A stretch of 36,777 nucleotides of DNA from JBCDBL01 sp039183635 (lineage in GTDB: Bacteria; Pseudomonadota; Alphaproteobacteria; Caulobacterales; Parvularculaceae). This document shows positions 16,311 to 24,353 of this stretch, piece by piece (position 1 is the stretch's first letter; the number at the start of each line of letters is the position of its first letter). The stretch spans positions 1-36,777 of the forward strand of contig JBCDBL010000024.1 of the NCBI GenBank assembly GCA_039183635.1. Direction: 5' to 3'. Position numbers and translations under genes: made by a program. The notes under the pieces were generated by a model. It worked only from the letters and a program-made list of their open reading frames with translations, searched no databases and was not told where the DNA came from.

Positions 16311-16796
16311 CTAATCCCGCATATTCTTAAACTGAACCGGCTGATCTAAATTCTCCCCCCGCAAAAGCTGCATGACCGCTTGTAGGTCATCGCGTTTTTT
16401 ACCGCTGACGCGAAGCTCTGCTCCCTGAATGGATACCTGTACTTTTATTTTGGACGCCTTCACCATCTTCACGATTGTTTTGGCGAGCTCCTTTTCAATC
16501 CCCTGTTTGACGTTCGCAATTTGGCGCACCGATTGCCCGGCCGCCTTCTCCGCCGTTTGGTAGTCCAGCATGCCGACATCGATTTTCCGCTTGGTGAGAT
16601 GACCTTGCAAAAGCTCATGCATCTGTTTCAGCTTCAAATCATCGTCTGCATGGATCGTTATGACGCCGTCTTTATGCTCCAGGGTCGAGTTTGATCCCTT
16701 AAAGTCAAATCGTGTTTCGATTTCCCGCAAAACGTTGGCGACGGCGTTGTCTACTTCGGACAAATCGGTTTCCGAAACAATATCGAAAGAAGGCAT
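16311..16796 (-). CDS. yajQ: YajQ family nucleotide-binding protein
   Basis: The 161-residue protein fits the YajQ/DUF520 family over its full length: MPSFDIVSE start, RFDFKG near 29-34, SKIKVQVSIQGAELRVSGKKRDDLQ near 115-139 and a QPVQFKNMRD end. Members have two ferredoxin-like domains; some bind cyclic di-GMP and affect transcription, others bind nucleotides or tRNA. The role here is not shown by the context, since the LysE exporter upstream is about 50 bases away and may or may not be co-transcribed. Confidence 0.93.
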   Translation of the reverse strand: MPSFDIVSETDLSEVDNAVANVLREIETRFDFKGSNSTLEHKDGVITIHADDDLKLKQMHELLQGHLTKRKIDVGMLDYQTAEKAAGQSVRQIANVKQGIEKELAKTIVKMVKASKIKVQVSIQGAELRVSGKKRDDLQAVMQLLRGENLDQPVQFKNMRD

Positions 16797-16844
16797 TGGG
16801 GCGTTCCTTTGCAGGCTGAGAGGTGTTGAATTAAGAGGGACGAT

Positions 16845-17489
16845 TTATGCGTTGCGGGTGAAGACAAGTCTTATGGCGAGGCCGCCGAGAAGCGTTGCGG
16901 CGATCCATCGCGCTGCAACGCCGACATAGGGCAAACGCCTGAAGTGCGCTCCGGCGCGCGCCGTCGTCATGGCCACAATAATATTGACGATCAGTCCTGT
17001 AATGTTGAACAGAAGGCCCAGGAGCAGGATTTGAGCCGTAACATTCGCATTCGGATCGATGAATTGCGGCAAAAACGAGATAAAGAACAGTCCGACTTTC
17101 GGGTTTAAGAGGTTTACGAGCATGCCCCCGCGAAAGGCTTTCGCCATTGACGGCGGCTCGGTGGTTTCATTTTTTCGACTGGCGCTTATGGGCTTACGGA
17201 GCATCTGTAGCGCAAGCCAGAAAAGGTAAGCTGCGCCCGCCGCCTTAAGGATTGTGAAAAGCGTTTGAGATGTTGCGACAAGCGCCGCGACGCCAAAGGC
17301 GGCGAGCACCATGTGGCCCAGGCATCCGGCGAAGACCCCGTATGCGGCTGCGACGCCGGATCTGGCTTTGCTGCGTCCTGCGCTAGCGGCGACGAACATC
17401 ATGTCGGCGCCCGGCGTCACATTTAGAGCAAGGCCGGCCGCAAGGAACGTCCAAATGAGATGCGCGGGGGGCAAGGCGTCTGCGAACAT
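16845..17489 (-). CDS. LysE/RhtB-family exporter
   Basis: The 214-residue protein has about six transmembrane segments and the family features LNVTPGADMMFV near the N-terminus, a GxxxG-rich second helix, AYLFWLALQMLRKP near 88-101 and NLLNPKVGLFFISFLPQF near 125-142. Such proteins export amino acids or related small molecules out of the cytoplasm; the substrate is unknown. Possibly in an operon with yajQ downstream. The start ATG 17489 is the natural one for the family (the first helix begins at once). Confidence 0.88.
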   Translation of the reverse strand: MFADALPPAHLIWTFLAAGLALNVTPGADMMFVAASAGRSKARSGVAAAYGVFAGCLGHMVLAAFGVAALVATSQTLFTILKAAGAAYLFWLALQMLRKPISASRKNETTEPPSMAKAFRGGMLVNLLNPKVGLFFISFLPQFIDPNANVTAQILLLGLLFNITGLIVNIIVAMTTARAGAHFRRLPYVGVAARWIAATLLGGLAIRLVFTRNA

Positions 17490-17625
17490 GGGGCGGGGCG
17501 TCGTGTTGTATTTTTAAGAAAATAACCTTCCCCAACGTACGCCCGCAGATGAGCTGCGGCAAGCAATCCTTGCCGATCGCGCCTGGGTTGCAAATAACCT
17601 GCGCCCACTTAAGCCGCCCGGCGCT

Positions 17626-18048
17626 CTATCCCGCTTTGCGTTCCGCTGCGCGAACGCCGGCGATTTCATCAAGATCTGCGCTTTCACGGCGCGCGGCGTT
17701 CCGTCTTTCCTGGGCCGCCCGGGATGCTTCCAGAAGCTCGTATTTTTTCAACTCCTGAAATGCGGCTCTGAGGGCGCTGTGCGCGACGGTCATTTCCTCG
17801 TCAATATTGGCGACGGAGGCGGCGATGGTGTCCTGCTGTCGCCGCGCGCCAGTGGAAAAGGCCGCCAAATCCGCCGCTGCGTGAGGTTGCGCTGTGTGGG
17901 CGTTCGCCTGCTCCGCGGCGAGGCGCGCCGTCAGCGCTTCGGACCGCGCTTCCAAATCCTGTCGGATAGCGAGAAGTTCGGACAGCGCTTTCTGCCGTTC
18001 CTCCACCTTATGTTTGTGGAGTTTGATAAGAGAGTTGAAGGACTTCAT
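17626..18048 (-). CDS. fliJ: Flagellar export chaperone FliJ
   Basis: The 140-residue protein is almost entirely alpha-helical and coiled-coil-like, beginning MKSFNSLIKLHKHKVEERQK, as FliJ proteins do. It lies 51 bases downstream of fliI, the usual order. FliJ is a central stalk-like component that works with the FliI hexamer and FlhA in flagellar protein export. Sequence alone is weak evidence because FliJ is poorly conserved; the position next to fliI makes the call good. Confidence 0.82.
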   Translation of the reverse strand: MKSFNSLIKLHKHKVEERQKALSELLAIRQDLEARSEALTARLAAEQANAHTAQPHAAADLAAFSTGARRQQDTIAASVANIDEEMTVAHSALRAAFQELKKYELLEASRAAQERRNAARRESADLDEIAGVRAAERKAG

Positions 18049-18099
18049 GCAGCTTCCCTATTAGAGCATCGGGCGAATTAAGTGAAGGCGGGTCATGCG

Positions 18100-19503
18100 T
18101 TACCCCGGTGCGACAGACATAGGGTCTGGAGTTTCGGGCGGTTTGCCAAAATCACCGGAAACCCCACTGCCGTCCGCGTCGCCTGCAAGAATCTCCGCCA
18201 GCTGAGCAAAACCGCTAGGGATGTCGGAGCGTTCGTTCTTACCCTGGCTCAGGAACGCCTCCAGGGCCGGATGGCGTGCGATGGCGGCGTCGACGTCCGG
18301 GTCGGAGCCTGCGGTATAGGCGCCGATGCGGATCAGCTCCGCCATGTCGTCATAGGCCGACAGCATGCGCCGGGCGGCGGTGATGATTTCGGTCTCCTCC
18401 GGCGCGTTGCAGGCCGGCATGGTGCGGGAGACGGATTTTAACACGTTGATCGCCGGATACCGGCCGCGCTCGGCGATTTTCCGCTCCATGACAATATGCC
18501 CGTCGAGGATGCCGCGCACGGCGTCTGCGATGGGCTCGTCATGGTCCTCCCCGTCGACGAGAACGGTGAACAGGCCTGTAATCGCGCCAGCGGGCTGGCC
18601 GTCGGCGCGGCGTGCGCCCGGGCCCGCCCGCTCCAACAGTTTCGGCAGCTCCGCAAACACCGAGGGCGTGTAGCCTTTGGTGGTCGGCGGCTCGCCGGCG
18701 GAAAGGCCGATCTCCCGCTGGGCCATGGCGAAGCGGGTGACGCTGTCCATGAGGCACAAGACTTGGTTCGACCGATCCCGGAAATATTCCGACAGGGTGA
18801 GGGTGAGGTACGCCGCCTGGCGACGCATCAGCGCGCTTTCGTTGGACGTGGCGACCACGACGACAGACCGGGACAGGCCCTCTGCGCCCAGATCGTCTTC
18901 AATGAATTCCTGCACCTCCCGGCCCCGCTCGCCGATCAGGCCGATGATGGAAACGTCCGAAGCGGTGTAGCGGGCAAGCATTGACATTAGCACCGACTTG
19001 CCGACGCCGGAGCCGGCGAAGATGCCCATGCGCTGGCCCTCAAGGCACGTGGCGAACGCGTTCAACGTCCTGACGCCAAGATCAAGCCGGGCGCCGAGGC
19101 GGGCCCTTTCGTGGGCCGGGGGCGGCGCGCCGTGCAGGGCGTAGCCCACGGGCCCCCGGGGCAGGGGGCCCTTGCCGTCGATCGGTTGACCAAGCGCGTT
19201 CACCACCCGTCCGAGCCAGGCGGGCGTTGGATAAATCATCCGCTCCCCGCTCTTAAAGCGCACGCGCGCGCCCATGCGCACGCCTTGGAGCGCGCCGAAG
19301 GGCAGGCACAAGGCCCGGGCGCTGCGAAACCCGACGACTTCCGCGGCAAGGTTCTGTCCCGGCGCTTCGATTTCCACCTCCGCGCCCACGGACAAACGGC
19401 CCAGCCGGTCAGCGACTTCAATGAGAAGTCCCTGGACGCTTTCCACACGCCCCTCGGTAATGAAGCCGTCGATTGCTTCTATGTCTTCAGAAATGCTCGC
19501 CAA
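18100..19503 (-). CDS. fliI: Flagellum-specific ATP synthase FliI
   Basis: The 467-residue protein has Walker A AGSGVGKS at about 163-170, GERGREVQEF at about 191-200, Walker B VLCLMDSVTRFA around 248-259 and the family segment EPPTTKGYTPSVFAELP. FliI is the ATPase of the flagellar type III export machine. The first in-frame start is a TTG at 19503; no ATG or GTG lies upstream in the open frame, so the start is uncertain. Expected partners are fliJ (next gene) and CtrA, encoded divergently, which controls early flagellar genes in related bacteria. Confidence 0.95.
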   Translation of the reverse strand: MASISEDIEAIDGFITEGRVESVQGLLIEVADRLGRLSVGAEVEIEAPGQNLAAEVVGFRSARALCLPFGALQGVRMGARVRFKSGERMIYPTPAWLGRVVNALGQPIDGKGPLPRGPVGYALHGAPPPAHERARLGARLDLGVRTLNAFATCLEGQRMGIFAGSGVGKSVLMSMLARYTASDVSIIGLIGERGREVQEFIEDDLGAEGLSRSVVVVATSNESALMRRQAAYLTLTLSEYFRDRSNQVLCLMDSVTRFAMAQREIGLSAGEPPTTKGYTPSVFAELPKLLERAGPGARRADGQPAGAITGLFTVLVDGEDHDEPIADAVRGILDGHIVMERKIAERGRYPAINVLKSVSRTMPACNAPEETEIITAARRMLSAYDDMAELIRIGAYTAGSDPDVDAAIARHPALEAFLSQGKNERSDIPSGFAQLAEILAGDADGSGVSGDFGKPPETPDPMSVAPG

Positions 19504-19648
19504 GATAACCCGCGCCCCGAAACTACGATGTACTCGAAGAACATCGGAGGCAAAGCCGTTCGACCGCGCTCCATGTCCTTGCCGCCATCATGGGCCGACG
19601 TGGTCAACGCTTCGTTACCGTCGGACGCATTGGTTGTATTTTGTGTTT

Positions 19649-19875
19649 GAATCACATTAGAGAATTCGAAAAAATTTGATGCGTCGATGGCTTCGACCCA
19701 TGCGCTTTTTCAAGCGGCGCTACATTAAAGCCTTGTTATGAATAGGGTTTTTATGTTCCGCCTGCTAAATCTTAAAAAGCGCAAATAAGTATTGATTCTC
19801 CGTTAGCCATTAACCTTTGTTAAGTAAAATCGTCTTAGCATCTAACGCATCGTTAACTATCGACCGCCGATTTAA
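19649..19875 (+). promoter_or_regulatory. ctrA upstream region with GANTC sites and TTAA boxes
   Basis: The 425-base gap between fliI and ctrA contains GAATC (19649-19653) and GATTC (19794-19798), both matches to the CcrM methylation site GANTC. It also contains TTAA-N7-TTAT (19725-19739), close to the CtrA box TTAA-N7-TTAA, and TTAA-N6-TTAA (19810-19823). Single TTAA half-sites follow at 19853 and 19872. In Caulobacter, ctrA is controlled by both methylation and CtrA itself. The same logic is likely here, though the exact boxes are inferred. Confidence 0.6.
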
Positions 19876-19928
19876 CGAGGGGCCTCGCGGCCGAACGGCG
19901 GCGAAAAAATAAAGACAGGAGAGCCGCG

Positions 19929-20621
19929 ATGCGGGTGCTGTTGATTGAAGACGACGCCGCCACGGCGCAGAGCGTCGAGCTAATGTTGAAGTCCGACGGC
20001 TTCAACGTCTACACGACGGACCTTGGAGAAGAGGGCGTCGATCTCGGCAAATTGTATGATTACGATATAATTCTGCTTGACCTCAATCTGCCGGACATGA
20101 CCGGCTTTGATGTGTTGAAGCAGCTCAGAATCGCCAAGGTGAACACGCCGATCCTCATTCTCACCGGCATGGCGGACATCGAAAACAAAGTGCGCGGTCT
20201 TGGTTTCGGCGCCGATGATTATATGACGAAGCCGTTCCACAAGGACGAGCTTGTGGCGCGTATCCATGCGGTTGTCCGCCGTTCCAAAGGTCATTCTCAA
20301 TCGGTCATCACAACAGGCCAGCTTGTCGTGAACCTCGACGCCAAAACGGTGGAAGTCGCCGGCCAAAGGGTGCACCTTACCGGCAAAGAATACCAAATGC
20401 TGGAGCTTCTCTCGCTGCGCAAAGGCACGACGCTCACCAAAGAGATGTTCCTGAACCACCTTTACGGCGGCATGGACGAGCCAGAGCTGAAAATCATCGA
20501 TGTGTTCATCTGTAAGCTGCGCAAAAAACTCGCAGCGGCCACCAGCGGCGAGCATTATATTGAGACGGTCTGGGGTCGCGGCTACGTTCTGCGCGATCCG
20601 GCCGAAGAACAAGCGGCGTAA
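19929..20621 (+). CDS. ctrA: Cell-cycle response regulator CtrA
   Basis: The 230-residue protein has an OmpR-type layout: receiver domain with Asp8/Asp9, phosphorylation site Asp51 and Lys101 (TKPF), then a winged-helix domain (GKEYQMLELLSLRKG... IETVWGRGYVLRD). Length and sequence match alphaproteobacterial CtrA. It ends in EEQAA, an Ala-Ala tail like the one that targets CtrA to ClpXP in Caulobacter. CtrA controls cell division, flagella and, in some species, replication. GACAGGAG precedes the ATG. A strong terminator follows the gene. Confidence 0.97.
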   Translation: MRVLLIEDDAATAQSVELMLKSDGFNVYTTDLGEEGVDLGKLYDYDIILLDLNLPDMTGFDVLKQLRIAKVNTPILILTGMADIENKVRGLGFGADDYMTKPFHKDELVARIHAVVRRSKGHSQSVITTGQLVVNLDAKTVEVAGQRVHLTGKEYQMLELLSLRKGTTLTKEMFLNHLYGGMDEPELKIIDVFICKLRKKLAAATSGEHYIETVWGRGYVLRDPAEEQAA

Positions 20622-20649
20622 GTCTTCTCCTAAAAGCGACACGCTTTTT

Positions 20650-20680
20650 AAAAAAGGCGCTCCTCGGAGCGCCTTTTTTG
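20650..20680. terminator. Rho-independent terminator of ctrA
   Basis: GGCGCTCC (20656-20663) pairs with GGAGCGCC (20666-20673), with a run of A before and six T after. The A/T flanks make it usable in both directions, so it may also end the minus-strand multicopper oxidase transcript. Confidence 0.92.
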
Positions 20681-20702
20681 TTTTTATGCAGTTGAAGGCG
20701 CG

Positions 20703-20863
20703 TTTTTCCTCCTCCGCTTGCGGGGGAGGTGGGCCGCGCGGTACGTGCGGGTCGGAGGGGGCTTGCGATTTACAAGGTTAGAAACTGGCGTCAGTGTGGG
20801 GGGTATCCAGGCCCCCTCCGTCGGCTGTCGCCGACACCTCCCCCGTAGACGGGAGAGGAAAAA
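20703..20863. repeat. About 160-bp imperfect palindromic element
   Basis: The left arm (TTTTCCTCCTCCGC, GGGGGAGGTG, GGTCGGAGGGGGC) is matched on the opposite strand by the right arm (GCCCCCTCCG, CACCTCCCCC, GGGAGAGGAAAA). The arms enclose about 45 bases, giving a MITE-like outline. No coding potential. It fills the space between the ctrA terminator and the multicopper oxidase stop. Confidence 0.72.
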
Positions 20864-20870
20864 GCTGTAC

Positions 20871-22253
20871 TCACCCCTCCACCACAAAATACCCCATCAT
20901 GCCTTGCATCTGATGGCGCAGATCATGGCAATGGACCATCCAACGGCAGGGATTGTCGGCGACAAAGGCGATCTCGGTGGAGGAATGCGATTCAACGTCG
21001 ATCGTGTCGTGCACATCTAGGGACGTGACAGGGACGCCGCCGCGGGCGACGACATAAAAAGAGTGACCGTGAATATGCATGGGATGGTGGTTCACACTGT
21101 GATTGGTGATGTTGAGACGCACGGTTTCGCCTTTTCGCGCGACAAACAGGGGCGGCCCGCCCTCGCCGCACAACGCGTCTTCATACAGCGACACGCCGTT
21201 CAACCGCCAATCGGCGCCGCGATTGTCCGCATAGCCGCGCAATTGATTGAAAGCTGCTATGGCGCTTTCGGTGAAGGACTGTGTATCGCGGGTCAAAGTG
21301 AGAGGAAAGGTCACGGCCTCCGCAAGATTGGGCTTGGCGAGGGGGTTTAAAGGCAAGCGCGGCGCTGCTGTCTCAGGGGCGGCGGTTCCAGACGGGTGCA
21401 GGCTTGCAAGGGCGAACCCTTCTTCTGTCGTAAGGTCGATAGGCCGGTTCGGCATTTTAAGGGCGAGGTCATAGCGTTGCCCTGGCCAAATTTTCAAAGG
21501 CCCCTCTAAGGCTCTTGGCGTTGCGACCGGGTGTCCGTCGGTGGCGATGATCAGCGCTGCGATGTCCGGTTGTTCTACAGTAAATGGAACCATGGCGCTC
21601 GCATTAATGAGGCGGAGGCGAATATGGGCGTTCGCGGCCGCCGTGTGGGGTATCGCCGCGGCGCTGTTAATGCGCCAAGACCAAGTTGCGCCATCCGGAA
21701 AACGGGTGTTGAACAGCTCTCCAAAATTCGGATAGATGGCGCCGTCTTGCGTCACAAGATGCCGGCTCGTGAGCGCTGTGATGTCATGATCGAACGGGGC
21801 GGGCGTTTCTTCTTCGACAATCAACGCTCCCACAAGGCCGCGCCCCACGGTGGCGTGACTGTCCAGATGCGGATGATACCAATGGGTCCCAGGGTCCGGA
21901 AAGACAACGGTTTGTTCATACCGTTCCCCAGGCTTTATCGGCTCTTGCGTAATCCCGGGCACGCCGTCCACAGCGTTCACGACCCGTTGCCCGTGCCAGT
22001 GGACCGAGGTGTCGACCTCAAGCCCGTTTTCTATAATAACTTTATAAGGCGTATGGGGACGAACCCGCAAAGGGTGTTGGGTCGCGTTGTCGCCATAGGT
22101 GAGCCACCCTTTGGGATGGACGCGCGGGCGTAACGTAATCGTCCGTTCAGGGTTGAGCTCAGTTGCAAAGGCGGAGGACGCGAGGCACGCAGCGCCGCCG
22201 CCTACGCCTGTTTGTAAAATGCGCCGCCGCGTCAGCTCTACTTTATTTCCCAT
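20871..22253 (-). CDS. Multicopper oxidase, Tat-exported
   Basis: The 460-residue protein starts with a twin-arginine-type signal (TRRRILQTG, then a hydrophobic stretch to about 30). The copper ligands are present: HWHGQ (85-89), HWYHPH (124-129), HHPMHIHGH (about 386-394) and HCHDLRHQMQGM (about 442-453). That supplies type 1, 2 and 3 copper sites in the three-domain layout. Such enzymes oxidise metals or phenols while reducing oxygen to water, probably in the periplasm. Whether this one is for copper tolerance or another substrate is unclear: no copper chaperone or exporter gene is adjacent, and no Met-rich insert is seen. Confidence 0.92.
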   Translation of the reverse strand: MGNKVELTRRRILQTGVGGGAACLASSAFATELNPERTITLRPRVHPKGWLTYGDNATQHPLRVRPHTPYKVIIENGLEVDTSVHWHGQRVVNAVDGVPGITQEPIKPGERYEQTVVFPDPGTHWYHPHLDSHATVGRGLVGALIVEEETPAPFDHDITALTSRHLVTQDGAIYPNFGELFNTRFPDGATWSWRINSAAAIPHTAAANAHIRLRLINASAMVPFTVEQPDIAALIIATDGHPVATPRALEGPLKIWPGQRYDLALKMPNRPIDLTTEEGFALASLHPSGTAAPETAAPRLPLNPLAKPNLAEAVTFPLTLTRDTQSFTESAIAAFNQLRGYADNRGADWRLNGVSLYEDALCGEGGPPLFVARKGETVRLNITNHSVNHHPMHIHGHSFYVVARGGVPVTSLDVHDTIDVESHSSTEIAFVADNPCRWMVHCHDLRHQMQGMMGYFVVEG

Positions 22254-22402
22254 GCCCCCTCCACACTCAACCGCTTGCGTCGCTGAATATGCGGTTGTTA
22301 TCTCTGCAGGGTCAAGGCGAGGGCGGGCCGCCGCGAAGGCCGCCTTTTTGACAACGTTCTCATCTCACGGTACCTCCGCGCTATAAAACGGAGTGAAACC
22401 AT

Positions 22403-23707
22403 ATGATCCCCCGCTACGCCCGCCCGGAGATGACCGAAATCTGGGAGCCCCAGACGAAATTCCGCATCTGGTTTGAGATCGAAGCCCACGCCGCCGACGC
22501 TATGGCGGAACTTGGGGTGATCCCCAAAGAGGCTGCAAAAACCATCTGGGACAAGGCTGGCGGCGCGACCTTTGACGTCGCCCGCATCGACGCCATTGAG
22601 GCGGAGGTGAAGCACGACGTCATCGCGTTCCTCACCCACCTCGCCGAAATCGTCGGGCCGGAGGCGCGGTTCGTGCACCAGGGCATGACGTCCTCGGACG
22701 TTCTCGACACATGTCTCAACGTTCAGTTGATGCGCGCCGCCGACATTTTGTTAAAGGACATGGACCGCGTGCTTGCCGCCCTTAAGACCCGCGCCTATGA
22801 GCACAAAGATGATGTCTGCGTCGGGCGCAGCCACGGCATCCACGCCGAGCCGACGACCTTTGGCCTCAAGCTCGCGCAAGCCTACGCCGAGTTCGACCGG
22901 TGCAAGACGCGCCTCCTCGCCGCGCGGGAGGAGATCGCCACCTGCGCCATCTCCGGCGCCGTCGGCACCTTCGCCAACATCGACCCGAAGGTGGAGGCCC
23001 ATGTGGCGGACAAAATGGGCTTGAAGCCCGAACCGATCTCCACCCAAGTCATCCCCCGGGATCGGCACGCCGCCTTCTTCGCCGCCCTCGGCGTCATCGC
23101 GTCCTCCATCGAACGCCTCGCCACGGAAATCCGGCACCTGCAGCGCACGGAGGTTCTTGAGGCGGAGGAGTATTTCGCCCCTGGCCAAAAGGGCTCCTCG
23201 GCGATGCCCCACAAGCGCAACCCTGTGCTGACGGAAAATCTCACCGGTCTCGCCCGGCTGGTGCGGATGGCGGTGATCCCGGCGATGGAGAACGTCGCCC
23301 TGTGGCACGAGCGGGACATCTCCCACTCCTCCGTCGAGCGCGGCATCGGGCCCGACACGACGGTCCATTTGAATTTCGCCTTGAACCGCCTCGCCGGCGT
23401 GATTGAAAAGCTTGTCGTCTACCCGGACCGCATGCAGGACAACATGGACCGTCTCGGCGGCCTCATCCACTCCCAGCGCGTGCTTCTGGCGCTCACCCAG
23501 AAAGGCGCAAGCCGGGAGGACGCCTATCGCCTGGTCCAGCGTAACGCCATGCCCGCCTGGCGCGGGGAGGGGGCGTTCCTCGACAATCTGAAGGCGGACG
23601 ACGAGGTGAAAAAACTCCTCACCGACGCCGAACTGGAGGAGCGGTTCGATCTCGGCTATCACACCAAGCATGTCGATGCGATTTTCGATCGCGTGTTTGC
23701 GGACTAG
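22403..23707 (+). CDS. purB: Adenylosuccinate lyase
   Basis: The 434-residue protein carries the fumarase/aspartase-superfamily signature GSSAMPHKRNP at 264-274, with TSSDVLDTC (96-104) and GRSHGIHAEP (141-150) providing catalytic and substrate-binding residues. PurB cleaves SAICAR (made by PurC) and adenylosuccinate, releasing fumarate in both. Length and ends match the family. The start ATG 22403 opens with the standard MIPRY. The purC gene in this window acts immediately before it in the pathway. Codon usage is noticeably more GC-rich than in the catabolic region to the right. Confidence 0.97.
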   Translation: MIPRYARPEMTEIWEPQTKFRIWFEIEAHAADAMAELGVIPKEAAKTIWDKAGGATFDVARIDAIEAEVKHDVIAFLTHLAEIVGPEARFVHQGMTSSDVLDTCLNVQLMRAADILLKDMDRVLAALKTRAYEHKDDVCVGRSHGIHAEPTTFGLKLAQAYAEFDRCKTRLLAAREEIATCAISGAVGTFANIDPKVEAHVADKMGLKPEPISTQVIPRDRHAAFFAALGVIASSIERLATEIRHLQRTEVLEAEEYFAPGQKGSSAMPHKRNPVLTENLTGLARLVRMAVIPAMENVALWHERDISHSSVERGIGPDTTVHLNFALNRLAGVIEKLVVYPDRMQDNMDRLGGLIHSQRVLLALTQKGASREDAYRLVQRNAMPAWRGEGAFLDNLKADDEVKKLLTDAELEERFDLGYHTKHVDAIFDRVFAD

Positions 23708-23708
23708 C

Positions 23709-23749
23709 TAGAGCCGTTTGCAAACACACCACAAACGCAAACAGCTTAG
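23709..23749. terminator. Hairpin after purB
   Basis: CTAGAGCCGTTTGC and GCAAACAGCTTAG form an imperfect stem around an A/C-rich loop, two bases after the purB stop. Likely transcription end, repeat-like. No long U-run. Confidence 0.5.
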
Positions 23750-23751
23750 AG

Positions 23752-24169
23752 TTAAGTTGGAAGGGGCCTTAAAGGCGTCCGCTTCCATTGTCGCTGCGGC
23801 GCCTTGTTGATGATTTCCACTGCGGCTTCTGTCTGGGTATGCGCTTGGGCGATGGGGAACTGCACTACCTGATTCTGGCCGATAGGGCGGCCGAAGATGG
23901 AACGGTCTTTCGCATAGGTCGTCGCGCGATTAATGAAAAGCGTGTATCGCCGATGTATTCGTTAGCGATCAGAATGCGCTTGGCGTTCATGCCGTCAAGA
24001 ATGTACTTAAAACTGTTCCCTTTCTTGCCGATGAGGTTTTAACGGGAACTTTCAAATCGTCAAAGAACAATTCCGTCATCGCATGGTTCAGCATCGTCCT
24101 GATCGCGCGGAGGGCGAGCCCGTTGCCGACCGCTGTGCGCATATCCACAAGGAGGATGCCCATCCCCAT
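23752..24169 (-). pseudogene. Decayed acyl-CoA dehydrogenase fragment (gap 23750-24353)
   Basis: On the minus strand the frames read, in pieces, MGMGILLVDMRT, then ELFFDDLKVPV, then GMNAKRILIANEYIGDTRF, then YAKDRSIFGRPIGQNQVVQF: the C-terminal half of an acyl-CoA dehydrogenase in correct order. Frame breaks occur near 24035-24045 and near 23937 (a T is missing from a run). The N-terminal half and the true C-terminus are absent. Further up (24208-24335) another open piece, with SYAAELFCKQFLDYW, ends in a stop; I cannot assign it. The 600-base gap between purB and the serine hydrolase therefore holds a dead gene, not regulatory DNA. Confidence 0.82.
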
Positions 24170-24353
24170 GGACGGGCGATCGACCTCGTCACGCTTGCAC
24201 GTTTTTCAGCACCATTGACCCGTGTACGTCGCACCAATAATCCAGGAATTGCTTGCAGAACAATTCCGCCGCATAAGATAGTAAGACAGTTTGGTCATTG
24301 GCGTTTCCTAAGAATAGGCCCTTGTACAAAGCGGCGGCAAGGCGCGCCGCTTT

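Noticed and set aside
19980..20642. 220-residue minus-strand ORF
   Set aside because: Antisense of ctrA; no motif, and it would cover the ctrA stop.
22751..23671. 306-residue minus-strand ORF
   Set aside because: Antisense of purB, whose conserved motifs are certain; high GC keeps the opposite frame open.
23788..24042. 84-residue plus-strand ORF
   Set aside because: Antisense of the acyl-CoA dehydrogenase remains, which read correctly on the minus strand.
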